Shown piece after piece: positions 26,187-34,557 of a DNA stretch of 64,000 bases; the first letter of the stretch is position 1, and every line of letters begins with the position of its first letter. Origin of the DNA: Cupriavidus basilensis OR16 (lineage in GTDB: Bacteria > Pseudomonadota > Gammaproteobacteria > Burkholderiales > Burkholderiaceae); the NCBI RefSeq assembly GCF_000243095.1, contig NZ_AHJE01000126.1, forward strand, positions 29,466 to 93,465, read 5' to 3'. The notes beneath the pieces are model-generated. The model worked only from the letters and a program-made list of their open reading frames with translations. It did no database searches and was not told the origin of the DNA. The translations under genes and the position numbers were made by a program.

Positions 26187-26933
26187 CTATTCACGCCCGG
26201 CCAGCTCCAGCGCAAACACCACGCGCTGCAGCCACTTCGCCGCCTGGACATCCACCTGGCCAAAGTGGCAGCCAAAATGATGGTGCGCCTCGTTGCCGCG
26301 CCAGGCCTTTCGATGCCGCACCACCTGCAGCGCCAGGTTCAACCCGCCCAGCTCGCCAAGGTCCAGGTGGCATTCGGCGATCCAGGTCCCGACCGGCAAC
26401 CGCTGCGGGCCGACACTGCGCGAGCGCAAGCCCACGCCGGACACCGACACGTCAGCCACGTCCATCTCCACGAACTGGCCGTCGCTTAACAAGATCTGGC
26501 AGCGGCACTGTTTTTCCGCCTGCGGGCGGACGCGGAAATGCCTGCGGCGCGGGACCTGGTAGATCCCGGTCGGGTACGGAGCGAGAAACGCCGGGCCGCC
26601 ATCAAAACGGGTGACGGCGGCCGATGCGATGCGGAACTGGAACGTGATGTCGCCCATCGATGCCGAGGCCGCGATGTCGCTGGCGTTCAGGATTGCCTCC
26701 AGTTCCACACCATCGCGGCACCAGGCGAGCACGCAGGTGCCCTTGGATGGATCGATAAACAGGAAACTCGAGGCCACCCGGCACTGCCGCGCAGGATGGA
26801 GATGAACCCGGATGCGCTGGCGCAGCAGATCCTGCAGGATCTCAAGAACCTGGCCCGGATCGCTGATCCGCTCGATATCGCCGTTCGACGCCAATGGAAA
26901 CGGCAAGGACGCGCCTATGGCTTTCGAGGCCAT
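26187..26933 (-). CDS. YcgR-like flagellar brake protein with PilZ domain
   Basis: 248 residues. The N-terminal YcgR domain (about 25-125) precedes a PilZ domain opened by RRRHFRVRP (c-di-GMP-binding RxxxR) and containing DVSVSGVGLR, the D-x-S-x-x-G motif. Both halves of the c-di-GMP site are intact. YcgR proteins bind c-di-GMP and slow the flagellar motor. The two acidic-aromatic segments differ from those of the neighbouring paralogue. Transcribed divergently from that paralogue. Confidence 0.85.
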   Translation of the reverse strand: MASKAIGASLPFPLASNGDIERISDPGQVLEILQDLLRQRIRVHLHPARQCRVASSFLFIDPSKGTCVLAWCRDGVELEAILNASDIAASASMGDITFQFRIASAAVTRFDGGPAFLAPYPTGIYQVPRRRHFRVRPQAEKQCRCQILLSDGQFVEMDVADVSVSGVGLRSRSVGPQRLPVGTWIAECHLDLGELGGLNLALQVVRHRKAWRGNEAHHHFGCHFGQVDVQAAKWLQRVVFALELAGRE

Positions 26934-27292
26934 GGTCGTGGTGCCGGGTGGCCCAGCAAAACTGCGGCGCTAGCGCTACGGTTCATCGCAACTAACTCAC
27001 TCAAGGTATTTAGGTATTAAAGAACCAAGGTATCGGATCGGACGACGCATCCCGCATCCCGCATCCCGCTTCGCGGCGGCCTTCTATCATGCGTTGCATG
27101 CCCACGGCTCTAACGGCATTGCCGAACAGGTTCTTGAGGCATCCGCCGCCCACTTACCCCCCTTTATTTACGGCCGCCACCATGCGGTGCCTTGCCTCTC
27201 TCGGCCGGATTAAAGATCTGCGCAATCCTGCCGTTAGGCAATGTTTAGCGGCCATGCTTGCGCTCGCCTCCGCCTGCGAGCCACACCAATCC
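26934..27292. other. Divergent control region between two PilZ genes
   Basis: No gene. Contains three to four short CGCATCC repeats near 27046-27068 and a well-matched sigma-28 promoter at 27211-27237 facing the second PilZ gene. A frame from 27089 runs through it but lacks a ribosome site and conserved character. Confidence 0.6.
27211..27237 (+). promoter_or_regulatory. Sigma-28 (FliA) promoter of the second PilZ gene
   Basis: TAAAGATC, eleven bases, GCCGTTAG, compared with the consensus TAAAGTTT-N11-GCCGATAA: the -35 core TAAAG, exact spacing and GCCG are all present. It is 56 bp before ATG 27293, making this a class-3 flagellar gene. Confidence 0.65.
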
Positions 27293-27982
27293 ATGAATAG
27301 ACTTGATCCCGCTTCGATTAACCCACCGTCACCGGATGGGTTCCAGCACGCGCTCGAGGATGAGATCCGCGAGATGCTGGATGTCCTGGCTAGGCAGGAG
27401 CGATACCTCGACTTGCGCTTGCCGGATGGGCGCTGCCTGCGCACAAGGGTATTGTTCGTGGACGCGGCTGCGCACATGTTTACGCTCGAGGGATGCGGGA
27501 GCGAGTCAGACAACCAAGCGGTACTGGCCAGCGCGCAAAGCGAGCTTGCGACCGTGCTCGATGATGTATCGATCACACTCCCCCTCGCCGCCGCGAACCG
27601 CTGCCAGTTCGCCGGCACCACCGCGTTCGCGGTGCCTTTCCCGGATCAGCTGTCGCAAGTGCAGCGGCGGTGGGACTACCGGGCGCAGACGCTGGATTAC
27701 AATTACACGTTCGAGACCGAGCTGCCTGACGGCACAGGGCTCAGCCTGGACATCGCCGACCTGTCGGCTTCCGGCGTGGGATTGCGCGCACGCACGCAGG
27801 GAGCGACCGCGCTGGCCGTCGGGACGGTGCTCCCCAAGGGCATCCTCAGCTTCGGCACGCTGGCCAGGCTCGAGCTCAGTGTTCGCGTGGTACGTTACCA
27901 ACTGGTGAACACAGCCGATGATGTGGTACACCACTACGGCTGCGAATTCGTCGCACTCGATCAAGCTGTCCTGCTCGCCTGA
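27293..27982 (+). CDS. Second YcgR-like PilZ protein
   Basis: 229 residues from ATG 27293 (MNRLDPASINPPSPDGFQHA). N-terminal YcgR domain with LPDGRCLRTRVLFVDAAAHM; PilZ start QRRWDYRAQ keeps the RxxxR arginines, and DIADLSASGVGLRA keeps D-x-S-x-x-G. Sequence similarity to the divergent gene is modest, so this is an old duplication. The sigma-28 promoter implies expression with late flagellar genes. A larger upstream frame is rejected as a start. Confidence 0.85.
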   Translation: MNRLDPASINPPSPDGFQHALEDEIREMLDVLARQERYLDLRLPDGRCLRTRVLFVDAAAHMFTLEGCGSESDNQAVLASAQSELATVLDDVSITLPLAAANRCQFAGTTAFAVPFPDQLSQVQRRWDYRAQTLDYNYTFETELPDGTGLSLDIADLSASGVGLRARTQGATALAVGTVLPKGILSFGTLARLELSVRVVRYQLVNTADDVVHHYGCEFVALDQAVLLA

Positions 27983-27999
27983 GCCCGCTGGAGTCATTC

Positions 28000-28515
28000 A
28001 TGCCCCACCCGCATCGCGTCTTCGGCGCCCTGCTGCTTTCGATGTTCTCGCTGACGGCAACGGCACGCGACTCGCTGTGCGCGAAGGACGAACAGGTTGC
28101 GTTCTCCTGCACGGTCAAGGGCAACAAGCTTGTATCGCTCTGCGCTTCGCCGGATCTGTCCAAGACAAGGGGGTATGTGCAGTACCGCTTTGGCAAAAAA
28201 GGCGCTGTCGAACTGGCGTACCCGAAACTCACCGATGATCCGCGCAAGCACTTCCGCTGGGGTGTCACCTCGTACTCCGGCGGTGGCACCGATTACTTCA
28301 GGTTCTCCAATGATGGCTACGACTACGTGGTCTACGCCGGCATCGGCAAGGGTTGGGAGAAAGAAGGGCTGGTAGTCGAGAAAGACCAGAAGCGCATCGC
28401 CAGCTTGCCCTGCCGCGATGGCGCGCTAGGTCCGGACAACTGGGCGGTCATGTATTCCGCGGGCCTGCCGGAGCTGGATCAGAGCAAGCCAGCGGATCAA
28501 TTCGACATGCCTTGA
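28000..28515 (+). CDS. Secreted protein of unknown function
   Basis: 171 residues. Signal peptide MPHPHRVFGALLLSMFSLTA cleaved near ATA. The mature part has four cysteines (SLCAKDEQVAFSC, SLCAS and LPCRDG), probably two disulfides, and a beta-rich centre with SGGGTDYFRFSNDGYDYVVY. Periplasmic or exported; family not recognised. It begins 17 bp after the PilZ gene and may be cotranscribed with it. Confidence 0.65.
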   Translation: MPHPHRVFGALLLSMFSLTATARDSLCAKDEQVAFSCTVKGNKLVSLCASPDLSKTRGYVQYRFGKKGAVELAYPKLTDDPRKHFRWGVTSYSGGGTDYFRFSNDGYDYVVYAGIGKGWEKEGLVVEKDQKRIASLPCRDGALGPDNWAVMYSAGLPELDQSKPADQFDMP

Positions 28516-28558
28516 CGCGCGGCCGGCTCAAATCCGCACGGCCAACCCCACGAACAAG

Positions 28559-29347
28559 CTACCCCTCCAACGCCCGGCGCGCCCACGCACTGGTAACGCG
28601 CCGCGCCTCCTCCTTTAGCCGCCGCGCCATCTTCGCCTCGCGCGACAGGATCCGCTCGCTGAGCGCCGCCACGCTCAGCGCGCCCAGCGGGCGGCCTTCG
28701 TAGTCGAGCAAGGGCACGGCGATGCCGCCCATCTTGTCGACCACCCAATCCAGGAACAAGGCATAGCCGCACGCGCGGGCAGCCTCGATCTGCGCTTCGA
28801 TAACCGCCGGCGTAAGGCGCGGGTAACGTGCGCGCTGCACCTTGCCGAGCCGGGCCCGCGCGGCGCGCTCGGCTTCCGGCATCCAGGCCAGCACTGCCAG
28901 GCTGCCCGCGCCAACGCCCAGCGGGCGGCGCGTGCCGATCTCGACATAGTTGGCGCGGATCGGGAATGTGCCCAGTTCGATATCCGCCACTACCGATTCG
29001 CCACGGCTGGCCAGCGTCAGCACGGCGCTATCCTCGAACTCCTCCACCAGCCGCTCCAGGCTCGGCCGCGCCAGCGCCCGCAGATCGACCCGGCGCTGGG
29101 CCACGTCGGCCAGCTGAAAAATCTCCGGGCCGATGCCAAAGCGCCGGCTGGTATCGCGGGCGACGAAGCCTTCGGCCACCAGCAACTCCAGCAGGCGCGA
29201 CGCGGTGGCCGGGTCTAGCCCAGTGGCGCGCGCCACGTCCGACAGGCGGCGCACTTGCGGGTCCGACAGGGCACGCAGGATCCAGAGCGCGCGTTGTACG
29301 GGCGAGGCGCGGGGGGCGCGGGAGGCGGAGCCGGCTTCGTCACTCAT
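28559..29347 (-). CDS. IclR-family transcriptional regulator
   Basis: 262 residues. The N-terminal winged helix (about 15-75) has RLSDVARATGLDPATASRLLELLVAEGFV; the C-terminal IclR effector domain (about 90-255) has ELGTFPIRANYVEIGTRRPL and the ending motif GIAVPLLDYEGRPLGALSVA. Divergent from adhC-fghA, so control of formaldehyde detoxification is possible but unproven. A longer frame up to 30676 would run through adhC and is rejected. Confidence 0.9.
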   Translation of the reverse strand: MSDEAGSASRAPRASPVQRALWILRALSDPQVRRLSDVARATGLDPATASRLLELLVAEGFVARDTSRRFGIGPEIFQLADVAQRRVDLRALARPSLERLVEEFEDSAVLTLASRGESVVADIELGTFPIRANYVEIGTRRPLGVGAGSLAVLAWMPEAERAARARLGKVQRARYPRLTPAVIEAQIEAARACGYALFLDWVVDKMGGIAVPLLDYEGRPLGALSVAALSERILSREAKMARRLKEEARRVTSAWARRALEG

Positions 29348-29497
29348 GCCCGGTCCTTGCGGATTTTGAGCGGGACGGGCAGGCAATATGGCAAGGACAT
29401 TGAGCTTGGGCGGCGCGTGGGCGGAACCGGCATTTAAGCTGCGGGCGCCGGTCCGGTCAACCGGCCCGGCCTGCCAACCCTCGATTTTAAAACCATC

Positions 29498-30604
29498 ATG
29501 AAGACCAAAGCCGCCATCGCCTGGAAGGCCGGTGCCCCGCTGACCGTGGAAGAAGTGGACCTGGACGGCCCGCGTGCCGGCGAAGTGCTGGTGGAGATCA
29601 AGGCCACCGGTATTTGCCATACCGACTACTACACACTGTCGGGCGCCGATCCGGAGGGCATCTTCCCGGCCATCCTGGGCCACGAAGGCGCCGGCATCGT
29701 CACCGGCGTGGGCCCGGGCGTGACCTCGCTCAAGCCGGGCGACCACGTGATTCCCCTCTACACGCCGGAATGCCGCCAGTGCAAGTTCTGCCTGTCGCGC
29801 AAGACCAACCTGTGCCAGGCCATCCGCAGCACGCAGGGCAGAGGCCTGATGCCCGACGGCACCTCGCGCTTTTCCATCGATGGCAAGCCGATTTTCCATT
29901 ACATGGGCACGTCCACCTTCGCCAACCACATCGTGGTGCCGGAGATCGCGCTGGCCAAGATCCGCCCGGACGCGCCGTTCGACAAGGTTTGCTACATCGG
30001 CTGCGGCGTGACCACCGGCGTGGGCGCGGTGCTGTTTACCGCCAAGGTAGAAGCCGGCGCGAATGTGGTGGTGTTCGGCCTCGGCGGCATTGGCCTGAAC
30101 GTGATCCAGGCGGCCAGGATGGTGGGCGCCGACAAGATCATCGGCGTGGACCTGAACCCCGGCCGCGAGGCCATGGCCCGCAAGTTCGGCATGACCCACT
30201 TCATCAACCCGAACGAAGTCGAGAACGTGGTGGACCATATCGTGCAGCTCACCGATGGCGGCGCCGACTACTCGTTCGAGTGCATCGGCAACACCAAGGT
30301 CATGCGCCAGGCGCTGGAGTGCTGCCACAAGGGCTGGGGCAAGTCCATCATCATCGGCGTGGCCGAGGCCGGCGCGGAAATCTCCACCCGTCCGTTCCAG
30401 CTGGTGACCGGGCGCGAATGGAAGGGCTCGGCCTTCGGCGGCGCGCGTGGCCGCACCGACGTGCCGAAGATCGTCGACTGGTACATGGAAGGCAAGCTCA
30501 ACATCGACGACCTGATCACCCACACGCTGCCGCTGGAGCGCATCAACGAGGGCTTCGACCTGATGAAGCGCGGCGAGTCGATCCGCTCGGTAGTGTTGTA
30601 CTGA
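29498..30604 (+). CDS. adhC: S-(hydroxymethyl)glutathione dehydrogenase / class III alcohol dehydrogenase
   Basis: 368 residues, full length. Catalytic zinc ligands are Cys40 (GICHTDYYT) and His62-Glu63 (GHEGAGIV), plus a later Cys in YIGCGVTTG; the structural zinc is held by Cys92, Cys95, Cys98 and Cys106 (ECRQCKFC and NLC). NAD binding: VFGLGGIGLNV. It oxidises the glutathione-formaldehyde adduct to S-formylglutathione, and also reduces S-nitrosoglutathione. Followed by fghA after 8 bp, forming the standard detoxification pair. Confidence 0.95.
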   Translation: MKTKAAIAWKAGAPLTVEEVDLDGPRAGEVLVEIKATGICHTDYYTLSGADPEGIFPAILGHEGAGIVTGVGPGVTSLKPGDHVIPLYTPECRQCKFCLSRKTNLCQAIRSTQGRGLMPDGTSRFSIDGKPIFHYMGTSTFANHIVVPEIALAKIRPDAPFDKVCYIGCGVTTGVGAVLFTAKVEAGANVVVFGLGGIGLNVIQAARMVGADKIIGVDLNPGREAMARKFGMTHFINPNEVENVVDHIVQLTDGGADYSFECIGNTKVMRQALECCHKGWGKSIIIGVAEAGAEISTRPFQLVTGREWKGSAFGGARGRTDVPKIVDWYMEGKLNIDDLITHTLPLERINEGFDLMKRGESIRSVVLY

Positions 30605-30612
30605 GGCCGGCC

Positions 30613-31464
30613 ATGATCGAGCTCCTCTCCGAGCACGGCTGCTTCGGCGGCGTGCAGCGCTTCTATCGCCATGCATCGGCCACCATCGGCCTGCCGATGC
30701 GGTTCTCCGTGTTCCTGCCCGCGCAGGCGCTGGTGCAGCCCGAGCAGCGCCTGCCCGCGCTGTTCTACCTGGCCGGCCTGACCTGTACCGATGAAACCTT
30801 CATGATCAAGGCCGGCGCCCAGCGCCATGCCGCCGAGCACGGCCTGATCCTGGTGGCGCCGGATACCAGCCCGCGCGACACCGGCGTTGCCGGCGAGGCC
30901 GAGTCGTGGGATTTCGGCGCGGGGGCGGGCTTCTACCTGGACGCCACCCAGGCACCGTGGAGCCAGTACTGGCGCATGGAAAGCTACGTGACGCAGGAGC
31001 TGTTCGGCCTGGTCACCACGGCCCTGCCGGCGGACCCGCAGCGGGTTGGCGTGTTCGGCCACTCCATGGGCGGCCATGGCGCGCTGGTGCTGGCGCAGCG
31101 TCACCCCGGGCGCTTCCGTTCGGTGTCGGCGTTTGCGCCAATCGCCGCGCCCTCGCGTTGCCCCTGGGGCGAGAAGGCCTTCAGCCGCTACCTGGGTGAG
31201 GATCGCGCCAGTTGGGCGCAGCACGATGCCTCCGCGCTGATGGCCCGCCAGGCAACGGCGCCCTTCCCGCGCGGCATCCTGGTCGACCAGGGCCTGGCCG
31301 ACAAATTCCTCGCCGAGCAGCTGTATCCGGAGGTGTTCGAGGCCGCGTGCGCCGCGGTCGGGCAGCCGCTGCTGCTGCGCCGGCACGAGGGTTACGATCA
31401 CGGCTATTACTTCATCTCGACCTTGATGGAAAACCATATCCGGCATCACGCGGCGCAGCTCTGA
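30613..31464 (+). CDS. fghA: S-formylglutathione hydrolase
   Basis: 283 residues of esterase-D type alpha/beta hydrolase. The nucleophile Ser151 lies in VFGHSMGGHGALV; YLAGLTCTDETF carries the oxyanion region; YDHGYYF near the C-terminus holds the catalytic His, and the acid lies in LVDQGLADKF. It hydrolyses S-formylglutathione to formate and glutathione, completing the step begun by AdhC immediately upstream. Confidence 0.95.
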   Translation: MIELLSEHGCFGGVQRFYRHASATIGLPMRFSVFLPAQALVQPEQRLPALFYLAGLTCTDETFMIKAGAQRHAAEHGLILVAPDTSPRDTGVAGEAESWDFGAGAGFYLDATQAPWSQYWRMESYVTQELFGLVTTALPADPQRVGVFGHSMGGHGALVLAQRHPGRFRSVSAFAPIAAPSRCPWGEKAFSRYLGEDRASWAQHDASALMARQATAPFPRGILVDQGLADKFLAEQLYPEVFEAACAAVGQPLLLRRHEGYDHGYYFISTLMENHIRHHAAQL

Positions 31465-31489
31465 ACCGCGCCGCTGAGGCACCCATACC

Positions 31490-31858
31490 ATGAGCAACCT
31501 GTCCGCTATCGAACTCAAGGCCTTCGTGCCCGCCCGGGATTTTGCGCTATCCAAACAGTTCTACCAGGACCTTGGCTTCGTCATGCCGTGGAGCGACGAC
31601 AGCCTGGCCTACCTGCATCACGGGTCGTGCAGCTTCATGCTGCAGAATTTCTACGTGCGGGACCTGGCCGAGAACCTGATGATGCACCTGCTGGTGGAGG
31701 ACCTCGGGGCCTGGTGGGACAAGGTCAACGCGCAGGACCTCGCCGGGCGCTACGGCGTGAGGCTGATACCGCCGCAGGACCAGCCATGGAAGATGCGGGA
31801 TTTCGTGCTGCTGGATCCATCCGGCGTGCTATGGCGTATCGGGCAGGACCTGGAGTAG
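31490..31858 (+). CDS. VOC (glyoxalase/bleomycin-resistance) family protein
   Basis: 122 residues, one complete beta-alpha-beta-beta-beta double unit: KAFVPARDFALSKQFYQDLG at the start, then FVLLDPSGVLWRIGQDL at the end. Metal-ligand positions are not fully convincing (a Glu in the last strand is replaced). Third gene after adhC-fghA, 25 bp downstream, so probably cotranscribed; substrate unknown. Confidence 0.8.
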   Translation: MSNLSAIELKAFVPARDFALSKQFYQDLGFVMPWSDDSLAYLHHGSCSFMLQNFYVRDLAENLMMHLLVEDLGAWWDKVNAQDLAGRYGVRLIPPQDQPWKMRDFVLLDPSGVLWRIGQDLE

Positions 31859-31879
31859 AACACCCCGAAGGACAGCACG

Positions 31880-32257
31880 ATGACCCGCAGCGCCCGCACT
31901 TTCCGCCTGGTTCCCGTGGCGGCTACGTTACTGCTCTCCTGCGCCGCCTTTGCGCAGGGCTCGCCCGCCGGCGGCGACGAAGCCATGAACGCGATCCAGA
32001 GCAACTTCGCGCGCATGACGCCTTCGCCACGCACAGTGGACAGCATCAACCAGGAACTGCGCCAGAACCACGCCGCGCCGGCGGGGACCAGCGGGCGTGG
32101 CGGTGGCGGCGGCCGCGGCCGGGGCCGCCAGCGCTCGCAAGACAGCACGCAGAACGGCGCCGGTGGCGCAGGCGCCGATACCCCGGCGAGCCAGGATCCT
32201 GGCCTTCACGCCAATGCGCCCTCCGCGGCGGCATCGCCTGCCGCAGGCAACCAGTAA
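31880..32257 (+). CDS. Small exported Gly/Arg-rich protein
   Basis: 125 residues. Signal peptide MTRSARTFRLVPVAATLLLS with cleavage after AFA; a short conserved-looking helix DEAMNAIQSNFARMTPSPRT; then low complexity with a GRGGGGGRGRGRQR block and an Ala/Ser/Pro tail. Intrinsically disordered; function unknown. Just downstream of the VOC gene. Confidence 0.55.
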   Translation: MTRSARTFRLVPVAATLLLSCAAFAQGSPAGGDEAMNAIQSNFARMTPSPRTVDSINQELRQNHAAPAGTSGRGGGGGRGRGRQRSQDSTQNGAGGAGADTPASQDPGLHANAPSAAASPAAGNQ

Positions 32258-32284
32258 GCCAGTAGTAAGCCAGTAAGGCCCGCG

Positions 32285-33283
32285 CTACTGCCGCACGGCC
32301 CCAAACCGCTCGCGGTACTCGCGCGGCGTGATACCCAACTGACGCAGGAACGCGCGCCGCAGCCCTTCATCCGACCCGAAGCCAGTGCGCGCCGCAACGG
32401 CCTTGAGCGGTAGTTCGCCCTGCTCCAGCAGCAGCCGCGCCCCTTCTATGCGCGCCGACTCGATGAACGCCATCGGGCTGGTACCCGCCTCCCGCGCGAA
32501 CACGCGCCGGAAGTTGCGCTCGCTCATCGCCACCCGCCCCGCCATTTCCTCCAGCGTGAAATCGTGCGCGAGGTCAGACAGGATCCAGTCCTGCACCCCG
32601 CGGATGCCGGCGTGGCTGGTCGCCTGACTGGCCAGGTGCAGGCTGTACTGCGATTGCCCCCCTGGACGCTTGAGGTAGACCACCAGCTCACGCGCCAGGT
32701 ATAGGGCCAGGTCCCGGCCAAGATCCTCTTCCACCACGGCCAGCGCCAGGTCGATGCCGGCGGTCACGCCGGCGGACGTCCACAGGTTGCCCTGGCGGAT
32801 AAAGATGGCATCCGCATCCACTTCCACGGCCGGAAAACGCTGGCGCAGCAACGTAGCCACGCTCCAGTGCGTGGTGGCGCGGCGCCCGTCCAGCACGCCC
32901 GCCGCCGCGAGAAAGAAGGTGCCCGAACACAGCGCAATCAGCCTTCCGATGCGTGGCGCCACCGCACGCGCCCACGGCACGATGCCCTCGGCATCGCCCA
33001 TGGCCCGCTCGATGTCGCGCGCGCCGACGATCACCGCGATATCTGGCAGCAACACGGGATCGAGCCGCGCCGTGGCCTCCAGCGTCATCAAGGTGTCGGA
33101 GCGCACCGGGCCGGCCTCCAGCGCCACCACGCGCGTCGCATAAGCCGGCGGCTGCCCGAGCTGGGCCAGCCGCACATTGGCGTAGTCGAACACCGTCATC
33201 GGGCCGATCGCCTCCATGGCCTTGAAGCCGGGGTACACCACGATATCCACCCGCCGTGGGGCGGTGACTGCCTGCGCTTGCAT
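32285..33283 (-). CDS. GlxA-family regulator (DJ-1/PfpI domain plus AraC helix-turn-helix)
   Basis: 332 residues. The N-terminal DJ-1/PfpI domain (about 10-190) contains the nucleophile-elbow-like IALCSGTFFLAAAGVLDGRR; the C-terminal AraC domain (about 225-330) has MAGRVAMSERNFRRVFAREA and the second helix-turn-helix AVAARTGFGSDEGLRRAFLR. Members regulate catabolism of nitrogen or carbon compounds. The start at 33283 is chosen over an in-frame ATG at 33349. Divergent from the sulfonate-type operon, which it may control. Confidence 0.9.
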   Translation of the reverse strand: MQAQAVTAPRRVDIVVYPGFKAMEAIGPMTVFDYANVRLAQLGQPPAYATRVVALEAGPVRSDTLMTLEATARLDPVLLPDIAVIVGARDIERAMGDAEGIVPWARAVAPRIGRLIALCSGTFFLAAAGVLDGRRATTHWSVATLLRQRFPAVEVDADAIFIRQGNLWTSAGVTAGIDLALAVVEEDLGRDLALYLARELVVYLKRPGGQSQYSLHLASQATSHAGIRGVQDWILSDLAHDFTLEEMAGRVAMSERNFRRVFAREAGTSPMAFIESARIEGARLLLEQGELPLKAVAARTGFGSDEGLRRAFLRQLGITPREYRERFGAVRQ

Positions 33284-33492
33284 CGATCTGACCGGAGCGG
33301 AAAGCGGCGATCTTAACCCAGCGGGCCATCGGCCACCGCCTGCGCACAAGCATATGCGGCGGCCGCATTAGTCGCTGGGCGTGCAAGCTTGCGCCAACAA
33401 ATTCGTTCTATTGCAGCGAACCTATTCTTAGCATGGTGCCTATCGTCTACATCCCACCACATCGGGCACACAGCCGCCCAACGAGGAGTGTC

Positions 33493-34557
33493 ATGCATCA
33501 AGAGCCAGAGCAACCGTTGGCCAACCACCGTCGCGCGTCCGTGGACAACCCGCGCAGCACCGGCACCCTGAGCCGCCGCGGCTGGCTACAGGCAGCCGGC
33601 ACGCTGGCCGTGGCCAGCGGCATCGCGCCCTTTGCCTGGACGTCGCGGGCCAGCGCCGCGGGGCAGCTCACGCCGATCAAGCTGGCCTGGAACGCCAGCA
33701 GCGTGTGCCTGGCGCCGGTGGCCGCGGCGCTGAAGGAAGGCATCTTCCGCAATCATGGGCTGGAGGTGGAGCTGATCAATTTCGGCGGCTCCACCGATCA
33801 GTTGCTGGAAGCCATTGCCACCAAGAAGGCGGACGCCGGCGTGGGCATGGCGCTGCGCTGGCTCAAGCCGCTCGAGCAAGGCTTTGACGTAAAGCTGACC
33901 GCGGCCACCCACGGCGGCTGCATGCGGCTCTTGACGCTGCGCAATTCCGGCGTGACCGACCTGAAGAGCCTCAAGGGCAAGACGGTGGCGGTAAGCGACA
34001 TGGCCAGCCCGGCCAAGAACTTCTTCTCCATCCTGCTGGCCAAGCGTGGCATCGACCCGGTGCGCGATGTGCAGTGGCGCCAATACCCGGCCGACCTGCT
34101 CGGCATCGCGCTGGAAAAAGGCGAGGCCCAGGCCGCCGCCGACGGTGACCCGCGCACCTACCTGTTGCGCAAGGAGCGCGGCCTGGTCGAGGTGGCCACC
34201 AACCTGTCCGATGAATACGCCAGCCGCTCCTGCTGCGTGCTGGGGATTCGCGGCAGCCTGCTGCGCGAAGACAAGCCGGCTGCCGCCGCGCTCACGCACG
34301 CCGTGCTGCAGGCGCAGGACTGGACGGTAGCGCACCCGGAGGAAACCGCCCGTCATTTTGCCGAGTTCGCCAAGGTACCCCAGGCGGACGTGGTGGCCAT
34401 GCTCAAGAGCCACACCCACGGCCACCATCCGGTCGGCGCGGACCTGAAGAAGGAACTGGCGCAGTACACGGACGAGCTCAAGCTGGTTTCAGTGATCCGG
34501 CCAGGCACGGACTCCAACAAATTCGCGGAGCGCATCTATGCCAACGTTCTCGGCTGA
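33493..34557 (+). CDS. Sulfonate/nitrate-type ABC transporter binding protein (SsuA/NrtA family)
   Basis: 354 residues. A 28-residue leader precedes a twin-arginine-like signal (TLSRRGWLQAAGTLAVASG); the mature protein begins LTPIKLAWNASSVCLAPVAA. It contains EGIFRNHGLEVELINFGGST and the family motif LKSLKGKTVAVSDMASPAKN. GAGGAG lies 7 bp before the ATG. First gene of an operon with permease, ATPase and accessory genes. Ligand is probably an organosulfur or similar anion; not determinable. Confidence 0.9.
   Translation: MHQEPEQPLANHRRASVDNPRSTGTLSRRGWLQAAGTLAVASGIAPFAWTSRASAAGQLTPIKLAWNASSVCLAPVAAALKEGIFRNHGLEVELINFGGSTDQLLEAIATKKADAGVGMALRWLKPLEQGFDVKLTAATHGGCMRLLTLRNSGVTDLKSLKGKTVAVSDMASPAKNFFSILLAKRGIDPVRDVQWRQYPADLLGIALEKGEAQAAADGDPRTYLLRKERGLVEVATNLSDEYASRSCCVLGIRGSLLREDKPAAAALTHAVLQAQDWTVAHPEETARHFAEFAKVPQADVVAMLKSHTHGHHPVGADLKKELAQYTDELKLVSVIRPGTDSNKFAERIYANVLG

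Noticed and set aside
27089..27292. N-terminal extension of the second PilZ gene
   Set aside because: No ribosome site; the sigma-28 promoter lies inside it and the conserved domain begins after 27293.
28559..30676. IclR gene extended up to 30676
   Set aside because: The extension is antisense to adhC, while the domain starts near 29347.
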